From Deinandra increscens subsp. villosa (lineage: Eukaryota; Streptophyta; Magnoliopsida; Asterales; Asteraceae): a stretch of 64,000 nucleotides of DNA. The stretch spans positions 68,421,917-68,485,916 of the forward strand of contig JBCNJP010000003.1 of NCBI GenBank assembly GCA_039602395.1, written 5' to 3'. Under the pieces are notes generated by a model. The model ran no database searches. It was not told the DNA's origin and saw only the letters and a list, made by a program, of their open reading frames with translations. Shown here in pieces: positions 55,242 to 64,000 of the stretch (the first letter of the stretch is position 1; each line of letters opens with the position of its first letter). Both the position numbers and the translations under genes were made by a program.

Positions 55242-58200
55242 TTAGTGATTTTGGGATCGGCCCGAGTCAACAGCCTCGGGTCGCCCGGTGTCTTCAACAT
55301 GGTCTTTGTTTGCCAAGGAAACAACTCGTGGTTTCCATATCAGAGGCGATTGAAAACTTTTCAATGACCCCACAAAATTATCAACTTGTGTCTTTGCCCA
55401 AGACGGCTTACTAGTTGATTTGTACATCGATGGTTGTGGTTCATCAAAAATATGACCATTTAAATCCACATATTTAGCAGTTTTGTTCACATAAGCGTCA
55501 GTGCTCGCATTCGTAGGACATTGAGCAGCAAGATGTCCTGGTTTACGACATGCATAACACTTCCTGTGAAAAACATTAAGGGAACTGCTACCCAGATTTG
55601 ATTCAAAATTTTGTTTTTTATCAACAAAATTCTTTAGATTTCTCTTGTCCTGTTTGAACACATCATGATAACCAAAAATATTTTCTGAACCAAAAGAATC
55701 AAAGAAATCATCAGAAGTATCATACCTTGGAGATGGACTTCGTGAAGAATAACCAGAACTATAAGAAGATCCTCCAGAATAGTAATCAACATCCTTTGAT
55801 TTGAACACCGTTTGTTTCTTCTGCTGTTTGAATTTGTTCTTTTGATTTGAACCAGCAACATTCTTTGCTTGTTGTGTTCGAGGAATTGATTCTTCTTTAG
55901 CATCATAACCAAGACCTTTATGCTTGTATCCCTGGACTTTTGAAGAATTTAATGAAAACTCTGGAGCTTTTCTTCCTTTAGCTTCGCTAGTAAATTTAGC
56001 TTTAATAGCCTTCAATTTGTTATTCTTAATCAAAGCTTTTTCCTCTTCATGGGCTAAAGAAACAGCAGAATCAACTTTCTCACAAATCTTTTCCTCTCCC
56101 AAAACTTTGGAAGTTGAAACAAACTTTGGAGCTTCACCCAATTTCTTCTCCACTTTCTTAGATTTGTTTTTCTTCTTAGCTGTTGGAGTTGCAAATTTAA
56201 AATAATCTTGCAATTCAGCTCTTGGATCAAGTGACACAGATGGAGGATTTAAGATAACCACCGGAGCTGGAACAGAATGCAAGTCCTCTAATTTCACACT
56301 ATCGTCACTCTTCTCCTGATTGTAAATGTAATTCAGTAAAGTAGGAGACATAGCTGAATTCTTTACTTGTTTTTGAAGAACAAGAATCTCAATTTTCAAC
56401 TCAGAGATCTTGACTTGAGCATCCATCAATTCTTTTTGAATATCAATAAATTGATCTGACAACTCATTGTATTCTGACTTTAGTTGTCTTTTTGTATCAC
56501 AAATTTCCATTAACTCAGCATGAACTTTTTCCCACTTCTTTGTGTAATAAGCAACATCTTTTGTTAAAATTCCATTCTTCTCACGAGCCTGAACATTTTC
56601 ATCTCTAAGCTTTGAAAGTTCCTCTGTAAGTTCTATAACTCTATCTTGTAATTCAGAAATCACTGCTTTATGAACATTTTCAGCAGCAGTAACGTCATCA
56701 AAAGCCTTTTGAAGTTCAACATTAGATTTCAGAAGAGATTCCACTCTAGCTGTTGATTTCTCGAATAGATTATCAAAATCTCCAATAACATCCTTTGCTT
56801 CAGTTTCCCATTTTTCAGCACTTTGAACCAGTTCTGTATGGACTCTTTCTAAATCAGCACATGTTTGTTGTGAACATTCTAATTCAGCTTTAACAGCTTT
56901 GAGTTCTTCAGAGATCAAACTATTCTCTGCTAACAAAGATTCATATTTTTCTTGAAACTCTTTTGTCACTTCTGCAGTACCATCTTCCACAACTGTTTCA
57001 TATGAACTTGTGTTTGAATCTGAATCATGTAATTCATGACAAACAACTTCGGCAAGCAGTGCAGATTCATCAGGATACAATTTAACATATTGTTTTAGAT
57101 CAGCGTTATACACCATGGCAGGTGATGTCTTGTAGATAGACTCTGTAGAACCATCTGCATTGAGAGTTGCAGTTAATGCTATCTGATTCTGTCTCTCATC
57201 AATTATTGCTATATCTCTTTCCCAATCATATCCTTCAGCCGTGTATGAAGTCAAAGCTTGTGATTTAGAATTGTTTGTTGAAGACGAGGATGCAGATACT
57301 TTTGAATTGTTACATTCACGAGCAAAATGTCCAACTTGTGAACATTTGAAACACTTAACTTTGGATTTATCCAATCCAAGTTTTCCTCCTGGAATAAAAG
57401 ATTGTTTACCATGCTTCTTCATGTATCTCCTACCTCTTTCAACAATCATAGCAAATTGCCAATGTAAATCTAACTCGTTCAAATGATCATCATTCAACTC
57501 ACCTAAGTCATTTGCAACCAAATCAACTTCTCCAAGTTTCCCAAAAATTGAACTACTTGACGATGATATAAATGCAGATAACAATGAAGCTAGATCCTCA
57601 GATGCCTTATCAGGAATTGTAGACTTTGATGATTGGTTTGGACTTGTAAAAGTACAACCTGGAGAATCACCATAACTCTCAGTTTTTCCAGCAAGAAATG
57701 CAGTACTAGGACCTTCACTGTAAATGTTTGCCTGTTTAGCATTTATGGTAGAATCATTTTCACCACGATATGCAGCTGGATTTTGTACTTGTGCAGGCAT
57801 GGATTTGTTGACACTCAACTCCATATCTCTTGCTTGTATCTGCTCAATCAAATTGATGAATGACAACCCTGAAAATTCTTTATCATGAGTAATCATCATT
57901 ACATAATTCTCCCATTTTTCAGGTAATGCCTCTAGTATCTTCTCTTTCAGATCAGCTTCTTCCTTTTTGATGCCAACCAAAGCCATTTCACTTAATAAAT
58001 GTGAAAACCTAGTGATAAGCTTTGAAATATTCTCATTTGGATAATGCTTGAAATTGTCGAACTCTTTTCTTAGAACCTTTTGTTTGCTTTTCTTGAACTG
58101 ATCACTACCCTCACATCGTTTTTGAATTGCATCCCACAATTCTTTTGCAGAAGTATACGCAGAAAATTGATGTAATAAGTCGAAAGGTAATGCCATCGTT

Positions 58201-58496
58201 AAAGCACCATAAGCTTTTTGTTCTGCTTGATATGCCTTCTTTTGCTCACCAGTAAGACTTTGTTGCAAAACTGGCCTTCCATTTTGTCCTGTTGGATACT
58301 CATATAGATTATTGTAAGATATCCAAAAATCAACATCATTTGCACCAACATATGCATTGAATCGCTTCACCCAACTATGATAATCTTCCAATCTGAGCAA
58401 CTTCGGAACTTTCTGACTTGTTCCTATTTCATTATCATATTTAATGATAGCTTGCATCGTGTTTTGAATCGCGGAAAACGCTTGAAAATCCGACAT
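55242..58496 (-). CDS. RE11 Gag-type protein, two CCHC knuckles and long coiled coil
   Basis: An intact ORF of 1,084 residues from MSDFQAFSAIQNTM (58496). An in-frame ATG lies 19 codons upstream, but alignment with RE8 favours this start. Copia Gag region about 25-240 (KVPKLLRLEDYHSW, LPEKWENYVMMI). Knuckle 1, CFKCSQVGHFAREC, is near 381-394. Coiled coil about 510-715. A Ser/Tyr-rich stretch is near 920. Knuckle 2, CYACRKPGHLAAQC, is near 979-992. The C-terminus DTGRPEAVDSGRSQNH resembles the RE8 tail. The frame is open in full although the element has lost its 5' LTR, so the damage is recent. Confidence 0.92.
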   Translation of the reverse strand: MSDFQAFSAIQNTMQAIIKYDNEIGTSQKVPKLLRLEDYHSWVKRFNAYVGANDVDFWISYNNLYEYPTGQNGRPVLQQSLTGEQKKAYQAEQKAYGALTMALPFDLLHQFSAYTSAKELWDAIQKRCEGSDQFKKSKQKVLRKEFDNFKHYPNENISKLITRFSHLLSEMALVGIKKEEADLKEKILEALPEKWENYVMMITHDKEFSGLSFINLIEQIQARDMELSVNKSMPAQVQNPAAYRGENDSTINAKQANIYSEGPSTAFLAGKTESYGDSPGCTFTSPNQSSKSTIPDKASEDLASLLSAFISSSSSSIFGKLGEVDLVANDLGELNDDHLNELDLHWQFAMIVERGRRYMKKHGKQSFIPGGKLGLDKSKVKCFKCSQVGHFARECNNSKVSASSSSTNNSKSQALTSYTAEGYDWERDIAIIDERQNQIALTATLNADGSTESIYKTSPAMVYNADLKQYVKLYPDESALLAEVVCHELHDSDSNTSSYETVVEDGTAEVTKEFQEKYESLLAENSLISEELKAVKAELECSQQTCADLERVHTELVQSAEKWETEAKDVIGDFDNLFEKSTARVESLLKSNVELQKAFDDVTAAENVHKAVISELQDRVIELTEELSKLRDENVQAREKNGILTKDVAYYTKKWEKVHAELMEICDTKRQLKSEYNELSDQFIDIQKELMDAQVKISELKIEILVLQKQVKNSAMSPTLLNYIYNQEKSDDSVKLEDLHSVPAPVVILNPPSVSLDPRAELQDYFKFATPTAKKKNKSKKVEKKLGEAPKFVSTSKVLGEEKICEKVDSAVSLAHEEEKALIKNNKLKAIKAKFTSEAKGRKAPEFSLNSSKVQGYKHKGLGYDAKEESIPRTQQAKNVAGSNQKNKFKQQKKQTVFKSKDVDYYSGGSSYSSGYSSRSPSPRYDTSDDFFDSFGSENIFGYHDVFKQDKRNLKNFVDKKQNFESNLGSSSLNVFHRKCYACRKPGHLAAQCPTNASTDAYVNKTAKYVDLNGHIFDEPQPSMYKSTSKPSWAKTQVDNFVGSLKSFQSPLIWKPRVVSLANKDHVEDTGRPEAVDSGRSQNH

Positions 58497-58704
58497 ATTT
58501 TCCGAAATATGAAACCTCAAAAAACTTCGAACTAAAAAACGGAGGCTTTCCAAGTGGATTTAGGGGCTCAAAAATGGACGTACTGGCCGTAGGCCGGTAC
58601 ACGTCCTAGATCTCGTCGATACGAACGTTTTGGCTGGTATTGGGTTCCGTAACTCCTTACGGTTTTCAAGTTATTGCAGTTTTAGTGATGACCACTTTTC
58701 TGCC

Positions 58705-58914
58705 AGCGGATCAAACCAAAATCAGCGGATCAGATTTGTATTTGCGGACCAAAGGCGGACCAGATCAATCTCAGCGGACCAGATTATACCTGCGGATCAG
58801 ATTTATAACCAGCGGACCAAATTGTACTAGCGGATCAGATTTATAACCAGCGGACCAAATTGTACTAGCGGACCAGATTGATCCGGCGGATCAAAAACTG
58901 ATACGGCGGACCAG
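58705..58914 (-). repeat. Twelve GCGGAYCA words in the RE11 leader
   Basis: AGCGGACCAGATT-type words recur twelve times in 210 bases, with C/T alternating at one position. The word also lies in the palindrome of the RE11 LTR (GGCGGATCATG near 53500) and in the RE3 LTR (9629). Confidence 0.85.
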
Positions 58915-59342
58915 AAACACACACACAGAAATGAGATATAGGCACAAAACGCGTTAATAACAATGTCCTAGCATGCAGGGTCATTTCCACATGCTGGGTC
59001 ATTCGTAAAATAAGGGTGACCCTAGATTAGACTCATCCTGGGTCATAATAATGTATAACAAAAATAAATAAAGTAAATATGGATTTCCCTGGATTACAGC
59101 GACATCCTGGGACATTACCTTACTCCTGATACATTCAGGGTCATTTGAACTTTACCTGTTAAATTCTGGGTCATACGATTCCTGGGTCAATCCTGCCTTA
59201 AGCCTATACCTGTACCCTGGATTACTAGCCGAAAATTCAGGGTATAACACTCCTAGCATGTAGAGCTGTAAGTAGCCCTGGATTCCACATGTTTTTTAAT
59301 TGTGTCTGTTATCTGACATCCCTGTGATGTTTTCTTTGTCGC

Positions 59343-60209
59343 TGCCCTCAAATTCGACCTTAACGACATGGATGTTTCCCTCAGCTCTAAGCTTGGCACC
59401 GAGGATGACTTGGTGGTCCTAGGATCCGTGAAGACTGAGCCTAGCCTTCTCACCAGAATTACGCTAACCAGGGCTTCCGGCACCAAAAGAAATACCCGAG
59501 CATCCAGTGCCGCTGCCACTGCTGCCCCCAGCCCCCTTTTTGAGCTCTCGGCCCCGGATGCCGAGTCCGTCGTCCATCAGGTGATTATTGACTATTTCTA
59601 CAAGGTAGAGTAAACTTATTAGTCTTGGTATGAAAACTGACCTTGGATTCTTCTTTTCCTCAGGCCACCTCCCATCTCATAGACCTCATGGCCGCCGCTG
59701 AAAAGCGAGCGGTTGATGCGGAAGCCAAGGTGAAAGTCACCCAGGCATCCAAGGAAACAACCAAGGCCCGGCTCCTGCATACCAAGGTTGTGAAGCTCAT
59801 AGCCAAAAATGGAAAGAAGGTTGTGGAGGCAAGGGCTGAACACAAGGCTTCCCTAGTGAGGATCGTGGAAACAACCAGGGCATCTGCTCTGACTTCCGTC
59901 CTGCAGGCTAAGCTCAAGATGGTGAAGGAGGCCAGGAAATGGGGCTTCGTGAATCCTAACTAGAACCACAAAATGTGGCTCAAGAGACTTCGCGACATGG
60001 GCGGCAGTGTTCCTGAGGGATGTGACTTAGATGCAGCCCAGGATGCAAGGGAGTCAGCCTTGGCTTCAGGTGGAGCTATCATGGAGATGGAGGTTGATCA
60101 GGCCAAGGCTCAGGAAGCGGAGGGGAAAGGTGAAGCAGGCAGGGATGAAGCTACCAAGGAGGGAGATGTTAGGGCTACTGATGCAGCAGCCATGGGTACC
60201 GTTCAATAG
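59343..60209 (+). pseudogene. RE10 antisense ORF, 3' exons
   Basis: These are the last exons of the Tat antisense gene, on the strand opposite to RE10 pol. An exon of about 59343-59580 has acidic and basic stretches (SSKLGTEDDLVVLG), followed by a GT donor at 59581. The next exon starts at 59664 after a CTCAG acceptor and is a coiled coil (LIDLMAAAEKRAVDAEAKV). TAG at 59961-59963 interrupts it. The same frame then continues, with an acidic Ala/Glu/Lys tail, to TAG at 60207-60209. The conserved N-terminal exons are absent, since the LTR begins at 59249. Confidence 0.7.
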
Positions 60210-60705
60210 CCCATGGTCCTTTATTTTCCATCTTGTCTTTTAATGAAACTATTTTAATCTTTTGTTAGTAATGGTTGCCGGAGGGTGTTTCCCGGTTATA
60301 CAATGCTCCACCCACGGGCTACATGCTCGTGGTTTTTGACGTGCCCCATCCTTGGGTAGGCGGAAGTTCTTGCACCGACCCCAGGGTGGTTATAAATATA
60401 ACTGCTATGTTTTGATTATTTGCTTGTGTCTTAAATGTTTTATACCTGCATAGATAGACATAAGAAATGTGTACATGTTGCAGAAGATAAGTTATCACCT
60501 TCTTCATCCTGGGGTATGCCAGGATGTCAGAGCATGATTTCATTTTTTCTTCAATGTTTGTTCTTTGTTTCATTTCCTGAATGTTTAGGAGTATCGTAAG
60601 CCATCTAATATAACTTAGTTGATAGAGAATGTTTATGGTGACTAGGATTTGGCATGCCTCATGCCATCCTAAGCCACACACTCGAAATGAATCCCAACGA
60701 TACAG

Positions 60706-60805
60706 GGATTAAACCCAAAAATCTTGGGACTAAACCCGAGAATACTGGGGATAAACCCGAAAATACTGGGGTCAAACCCATAAATCCTGGGGTCAAGCTC
60801 GGTGC
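60706..60805. repeat. Five 21-bp repeats in RE10 spacer
   Basis: GGGATAAACCCGAAAATACT-type units start at 60706, 60727, 60748, 60769 and 60790. They lie in the pol-to-antisense-ORF spacer (60210-61342), where RE7 also has a direct repeat. No coding signal is seen in the rest of the spacer. Confidence 0.85.
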
Positions 60806-61342
60806 CAATCCTGTGATCTGGGGTAAGGCCCAGTGCCGTACTGGCGAATTCTAGGGTTTATCCTCATGTCATATCGACGAACTAGCGAATTACTTCAGGT
60901 GTCTTAAGTTGATATGAAAATATCAAAAACCTTAAGGGACTTGCATATGTTCATAAATTATGAGGTTGTCGCCTATGCTGTTAAAACAGGTCGATCCCAT
61001 AATCCTGGGTTATGCCAAGCCATCGTGCGTAACTGGCGAGACGTCAAAGCCTAACTCGTGAGGAAGACGTATTATCTTCAAACCTTAGTGGGGATTTTGT
61101 AATTACCCAAAACGGGGGAGAGATGGCAATCTCTATCTTAGGAGAAAAACATCCTTTGCTTGTGTATCCTGGGTCTGGTAACTGTCTTTGCTCACATGTC
61201 TTTACCATAGATGTTAGCAAGTATTAAAATAACAAGAATGAAAATTTAAAAAGTAAAAAATAGTAAAGTGAGTTAGACAAATACCTCGAAAGGTTTGATG
61301 GTTGAGAAACATACATGGGATGCCACATCCTGGGAAATGAAC

Positions 61343-63437
61343 TTACATGAAGTAAGCTTTTAGGTGAATTGCATTCCAGGGTCTTGGTAGCAGTTCTCAT
61401 TCCATGTTAGCAAGCCAATATGCCCCCTTACCGGCCTCAGAGTCAATCAGGTAGGGACCTTCCCATTTAGGGACCAGCTTTCCATCCCCAGGATTCGTAG
61501 TGTTCTGAAATGCTTTTCTTAGGACTAGATATCCTACCTTGAATCTTCGAATCCTCACATGTTTGTTGTATATCTTCGAAGTTCTCTATTGATATGCAGC
61601 CATCCTCCAAGCTTCTTGTTCTCATAGCTCATCCACAGTATCAAGGTCATCAGCCAGGGATTCATTGTTAGCATCTTGGGTCTGACTGCTGACCCTGAAT
61701 GTAGGCACCACCATCTCTGTTGGAATAACTTCTTCAGTACCAAAGACCAAAGAGAAAGGAATTTGGCTAGTGGCATTCTTGAATGTTGTTCTGTCTGCCA
61801 TAATGCCAAGGGTAGCTCCTCTGCCCATCTTCCTTTCTTCTCCTTTAATCTTTTCTTCAAATTGTTGATAATAATCTTGTTACTAGACTCTGCTTGGCCA
61901 TTATCCTGGGGATGCACAGGTGTAGAGGTTATCATCTTTATCCCCCAACTTTCACAGAATCCAGTAGTCCTATTGCCAATGAATTGTGACCCATTGTCAC
62001 ACATTATCTCAGTAGGTATACCAAATCTTGTCAGGATATTTCTTTTAATAAATGATATGACATATTTCTCTCTGACTTGAACATATGCTTCGGCCTCTAT
62101 CCATTTTGAGAAGGAGTCGGTCATTGCTAGCATAAAAACTTTTCCTCCTGGGGCCCTAGGTAACTTTCCCACGATGTCTATTACCGATTTCATAAAGGGC
62201 CAGGATGCAGGGATAGGATACAAAGGTTCTGCTGGCTGGTGAGGAATGTTGGCGTGTCTTTGGCATGCATCACATTTGAGGGCGAAATCCTGGGAATCCT
62301 TTCTCAAGGTTGGCCAAAAGTACCCTGTTCTCAGGATTTTGGACATGAGAGAAATGCCCCCAGTATGGTTTCCACAATCACCTTCATGGATAACCTTGAT
62401 TACTTCCTGGGCCTCTTCCTTTTCCAAGCATCTTAGGCATGTACCTGCAATAGACTTTTTATACAATTTTCCTTTAATTAGGACGTACTTGGCCACCTTA
62501 GTTCTGAATGCCCTGGAATCTTTCTCCTCTTTAGGAATGGAGCCAGTTTGTAGATAGTGGACAATAGGCTTGGTCCAGGATGCAGCATCTTCTAGAGAAT
62601 CATACTGTTGTTCATCCTGGGTACTGGATACTAAGATCTTGCCCCCAGGATTAGTGTCTCACAGCCTCTCATCCTGGTTAATAGCGGGACTTAGTATATG
62701 GATTATGGGGATATGCGTGTCCTCCAATGCCTTAAATGCTGAGCCAAAATTTGCCAATGGGTCTGCCTAAGCATTCTCTTCACTAGGTAGTTGTTGTATA
62801 TTGAAAGTTTGAAAATCCTGGGATATGGTCTCCACTATTTCCAGGTACTTGGCTAACTTCTCTCCTTTCACTGCATAAGATCCATTAAAATGGTTAGTCA
62901 AAAGCAAGGAGTCGACGTATACCTGGATGTGTTGGATCCCAAGATGTAGAGCTAATTACATCCCAGCAATCAGGGCTTCATATTCTGCTTCATTATTGGT
63001 TGCTTGGAATCCACATTTTATAGCCTGGGGTTTCATGTCCCCTTGTGGCGATTTCAGTATGACTCCTAAGCCTGCCCCCCTAAAGTTGGATGCTCCATCT
63101 GTGAATAGCGTCCAGCATCCTGAGATTTCCTCTTCTTGTAGGTGCTAGAATTATTGGTCAGCTTCCTTTTGTATATCATCACTAAAATCAGCCACAAAGT
63201 CCACTAGAGCTTGTAATTTTATGGTCGTTCTTGCTTCATAAACTAAGTCATAGGCACTTAGTTTGACTGACCACTTTGCCATCCTACCTGACATCTCTGG
63301 TTTTCTCAAAACAGACTTGATAGGATAGTTAGTCTTTACATGCATTGTATGTGTTTCAAAGTAATGTCTATGTTTAGTAGAAGCCATACTTAAAGCTAAA
63401 ATGAGTTTTTCTAAATGAGAATACATGCATTCAGCAT
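61343..63437 (-). pseudogene. RE10 pol: RT tail, RNase H and integrase remnant
   Basis: On the minus strand: the RT C-terminal end (YSHLEKLILALSMAS) from 63426, RNase H (TDGASNF, NNEAEYEALI) to about 62700, a linker, then integrase 62496-61830 with HEGDCGNHTGG, CDACQRH, VIDIVGKLP, CDNGSQF and GQAESSNK (the D, D, E residues). A frameshift near 61800 moves the C-terminal part (IPFSLVFGTEEVIPTEM) to another frame. The end WNAIHLKAYFM stops at 61345-61343. Several stops lie in RNase H and the linker. RE12 cuts the gene at 63437, so the catalytic RT is outside the window or lost. Confidence 0.88.
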
Positions 63438-64000
63438 TGTCACACCCTGTAATTTTTGTATCGGGCGCGAGCGTGATGGATCATAGTCAAGGCTACTTAG
63501 AACGACCTCTGGATGATTAAACAACTAGAGCCGTTTGGAAAGTTTAGTTAAGTCAAAATATGGAGTTTCATTTAATTAGCAGCGGAAATAGTAGTGAAAG
63601 TACGTTGTCTTAATTTTTACAAAAACAATTACAGTTCAAAAAGATTTAAGGACATGAAACCATTAGGTGTTATGTAGTGAAATCTCCAAAAGAGCGGCTA
63701 AGTTTGACCATGACTCCAAAACAAAAAAAATGCAGGTCCTAACATGATAAGGCAGTCCAGTATGCAGCAGAAATCAATCACCTGAGAATTCATATACTAA
63801 AACGAGTCAACATAAAGTTGGTGAGTTCACAGGCTTAGATAGCATGCATGTAAAAGTTTAATAACAAAGTTTGATTGAATCATTCCATCATTTGACAATT
63901 CGTTTAGATATTGTTTTATAAATTACCATGAACCTTGAATATCAAAACTAAATGATTACCCACTCATCACTACTACAAAAATGGCCTTTCTTGACGCTTT
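63438..64000 (-). mobile_element. RE12: Ty3 (Tekay-like) element, terminal part of 3' LTR
   Basis: It begins TGTCACACCCTG inside RE10 RNase H/RT sequence, close to the RE2 LTR end TGTCACACCCCC. Phrases such as GTTGGTGAGTTCACAGG (63819 region) recur in RE2 (6592 region). No primer site adjoins it, so this is the outer end of a minus-strand element. AGCAT at 63433-63437 is the likely target duplication. The window ends inside it. Confidence 0.75.
63968..64000. mobile_element. Start of a CACTA (EnSpm) DNA transposon
   Basis: CACTACTACAAAAATGGCC is the well-known terminal repeat of plant CACTA elements. CAT at 63965-63967 would be its 3-bp target duplication. Only 33 bases are in the window, so the element cannot be followed. 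It lies within RE12 LTR sequence. Confidence 0.75.

Larger units (their letters stand above)
53250..58934 (-). mobile_element. RE11: GAG-only Copia-like element, 5' LTR missing
   Basis: 3' LTR 53250-53606, polypurine tract, 1.6 kb 3' UTR with structured units, a 1,084-residue Gag and a leader with GCGGAYCA words. On the right the leader breaks off near 58934, and no LTR or primer site is found. It cannot therefore replicate from its own promoter. It is a sister family of RE8: same Gag layout, 3' UTR units and LTR size, with different LTR and leader words. The left flank is GCTTC at 53245-53249; no right duplication is seen. Confidence 0.85.
52692..59249 (-). repeat. LTR of RE10, split by RE11
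   Basis: LTR sequence is 52692-53249 and about 58935-59249, some 870 bp together, starting TGTTATACCC and ending AGCCAAAACA in sense. TATAAATA in sense at 53115-53122 is the TATA box. CCTGGGTCAT-type words recur about ten times at 58976-59190, with CCTGGGTAATAAT-like relatives at 52797-52850. The boundary with RE11 on the right is approximate. Confidence 0.7.
52249..63437 (-). mobile_element. RE10: Tat-type Ty3 element(s), int-LTR-int arrangement
   Basis: Read on the minus strand: pol (63437-61343), spacer, antisense ORF (plus strand, 59343-60209), LTR (59249 to 52692, with RE11 inside), tRNA-Lys-type primer site (52688-52671) and a gag start (52593-52249). The LTR is thus the 3' LTR of one copy (RE10a) and the 5' LTR of another (RE10b). 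Such int-LTR-int structures arise by unequal or intra-element recombination. Both outer ends are cut, by RE12 on the right and by a junction with RE5 on the left. Confidence 0.75.

Overview
The window is plant nuclear DNA made almost entirely of transposable elements. I found no host gene, tRNA, rRNA or CRISPR array. It is clearly an angiosperm. The mix (Tat-type Ty3 elements with a spliced antisense ORF, GAG-only elements with an iMet primer site, Tekay-like elements with 3-3.6 kb LTRs) suggests a large eudicot genome, most likely Asteraceae; that family assignment is inference. A 500-base N gap lies at 1680-2179.

Layout. RE1 (1-1679, Copia-like, +) shows a 3' UTR, an LTR and a primer binding site, and ends at the gap. 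RE2 (2180-9309, -) is a Ty3-like large retrotransposon derivative with a 3.0 kb LTR. RE3 (9310 to about 9848, +) is the 3' tail of a Copia element. RE4 (about 9849-12810, +) is the 3' half of a Tat element with its antisense ORF and 3' LTR. From about 12811 to 52140 lies a four-level nest. RE5 is a decayed Copia element on the minus strand. It is interrupted by RE6 (15612-21944, -, TSD CAATA) and by RE7 (22902-51845, +, a complete Tat element, TSD GTCGT). RE7 carries a hAT element in gag (24121-26362, TSD CATCACAG) and RE8 (34760-50912, -, GAG-only, TSD GTTGC) in its antisense ORF. RE8 carries RE9 (40695-50634, +, GAG-only with 3.6 kb LTRs, TSD TTTAT) in its 5' LTR. To the right is RE10 (52249-63437, -, Tat), whose LTR is split by RE11 (53250 to about 58934, -, GAG-only). 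RE10 pol is cut by RE12 (from 63438), which holds the start of a CACTA element (63968).

How it fits together. LTR divergence by eye matches the nesting order: RE9 LTRs are almost identical, RE8 and RE6 differ at about two positions, and RE7 by a few percent. The only long intact ORFs are Gag-type proteins (RE8, RE9, RE11). Every pol gene here is broken or absent, so the young elements must use enzymes from elsewhere.

Most unusual signal. The 3' UTRs of RE1, RE5, RE6, RE8 and RE11 hold repeated units that look like structured RNA. In the element-sense strand each has a short hairpin, usually capped by a GNRA tetraloop, between a conserved UCUGC-type block and a GACCU-type block. In RE1, RE8 and RE11 the unit is closed by an outer helix whose sequence differs between units while its two arms stay complementary. 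I see twelve units. Separately, RE1, RE6, RE8 and RE11 each carry their own degenerate short word array in the LTR or 5' leader.
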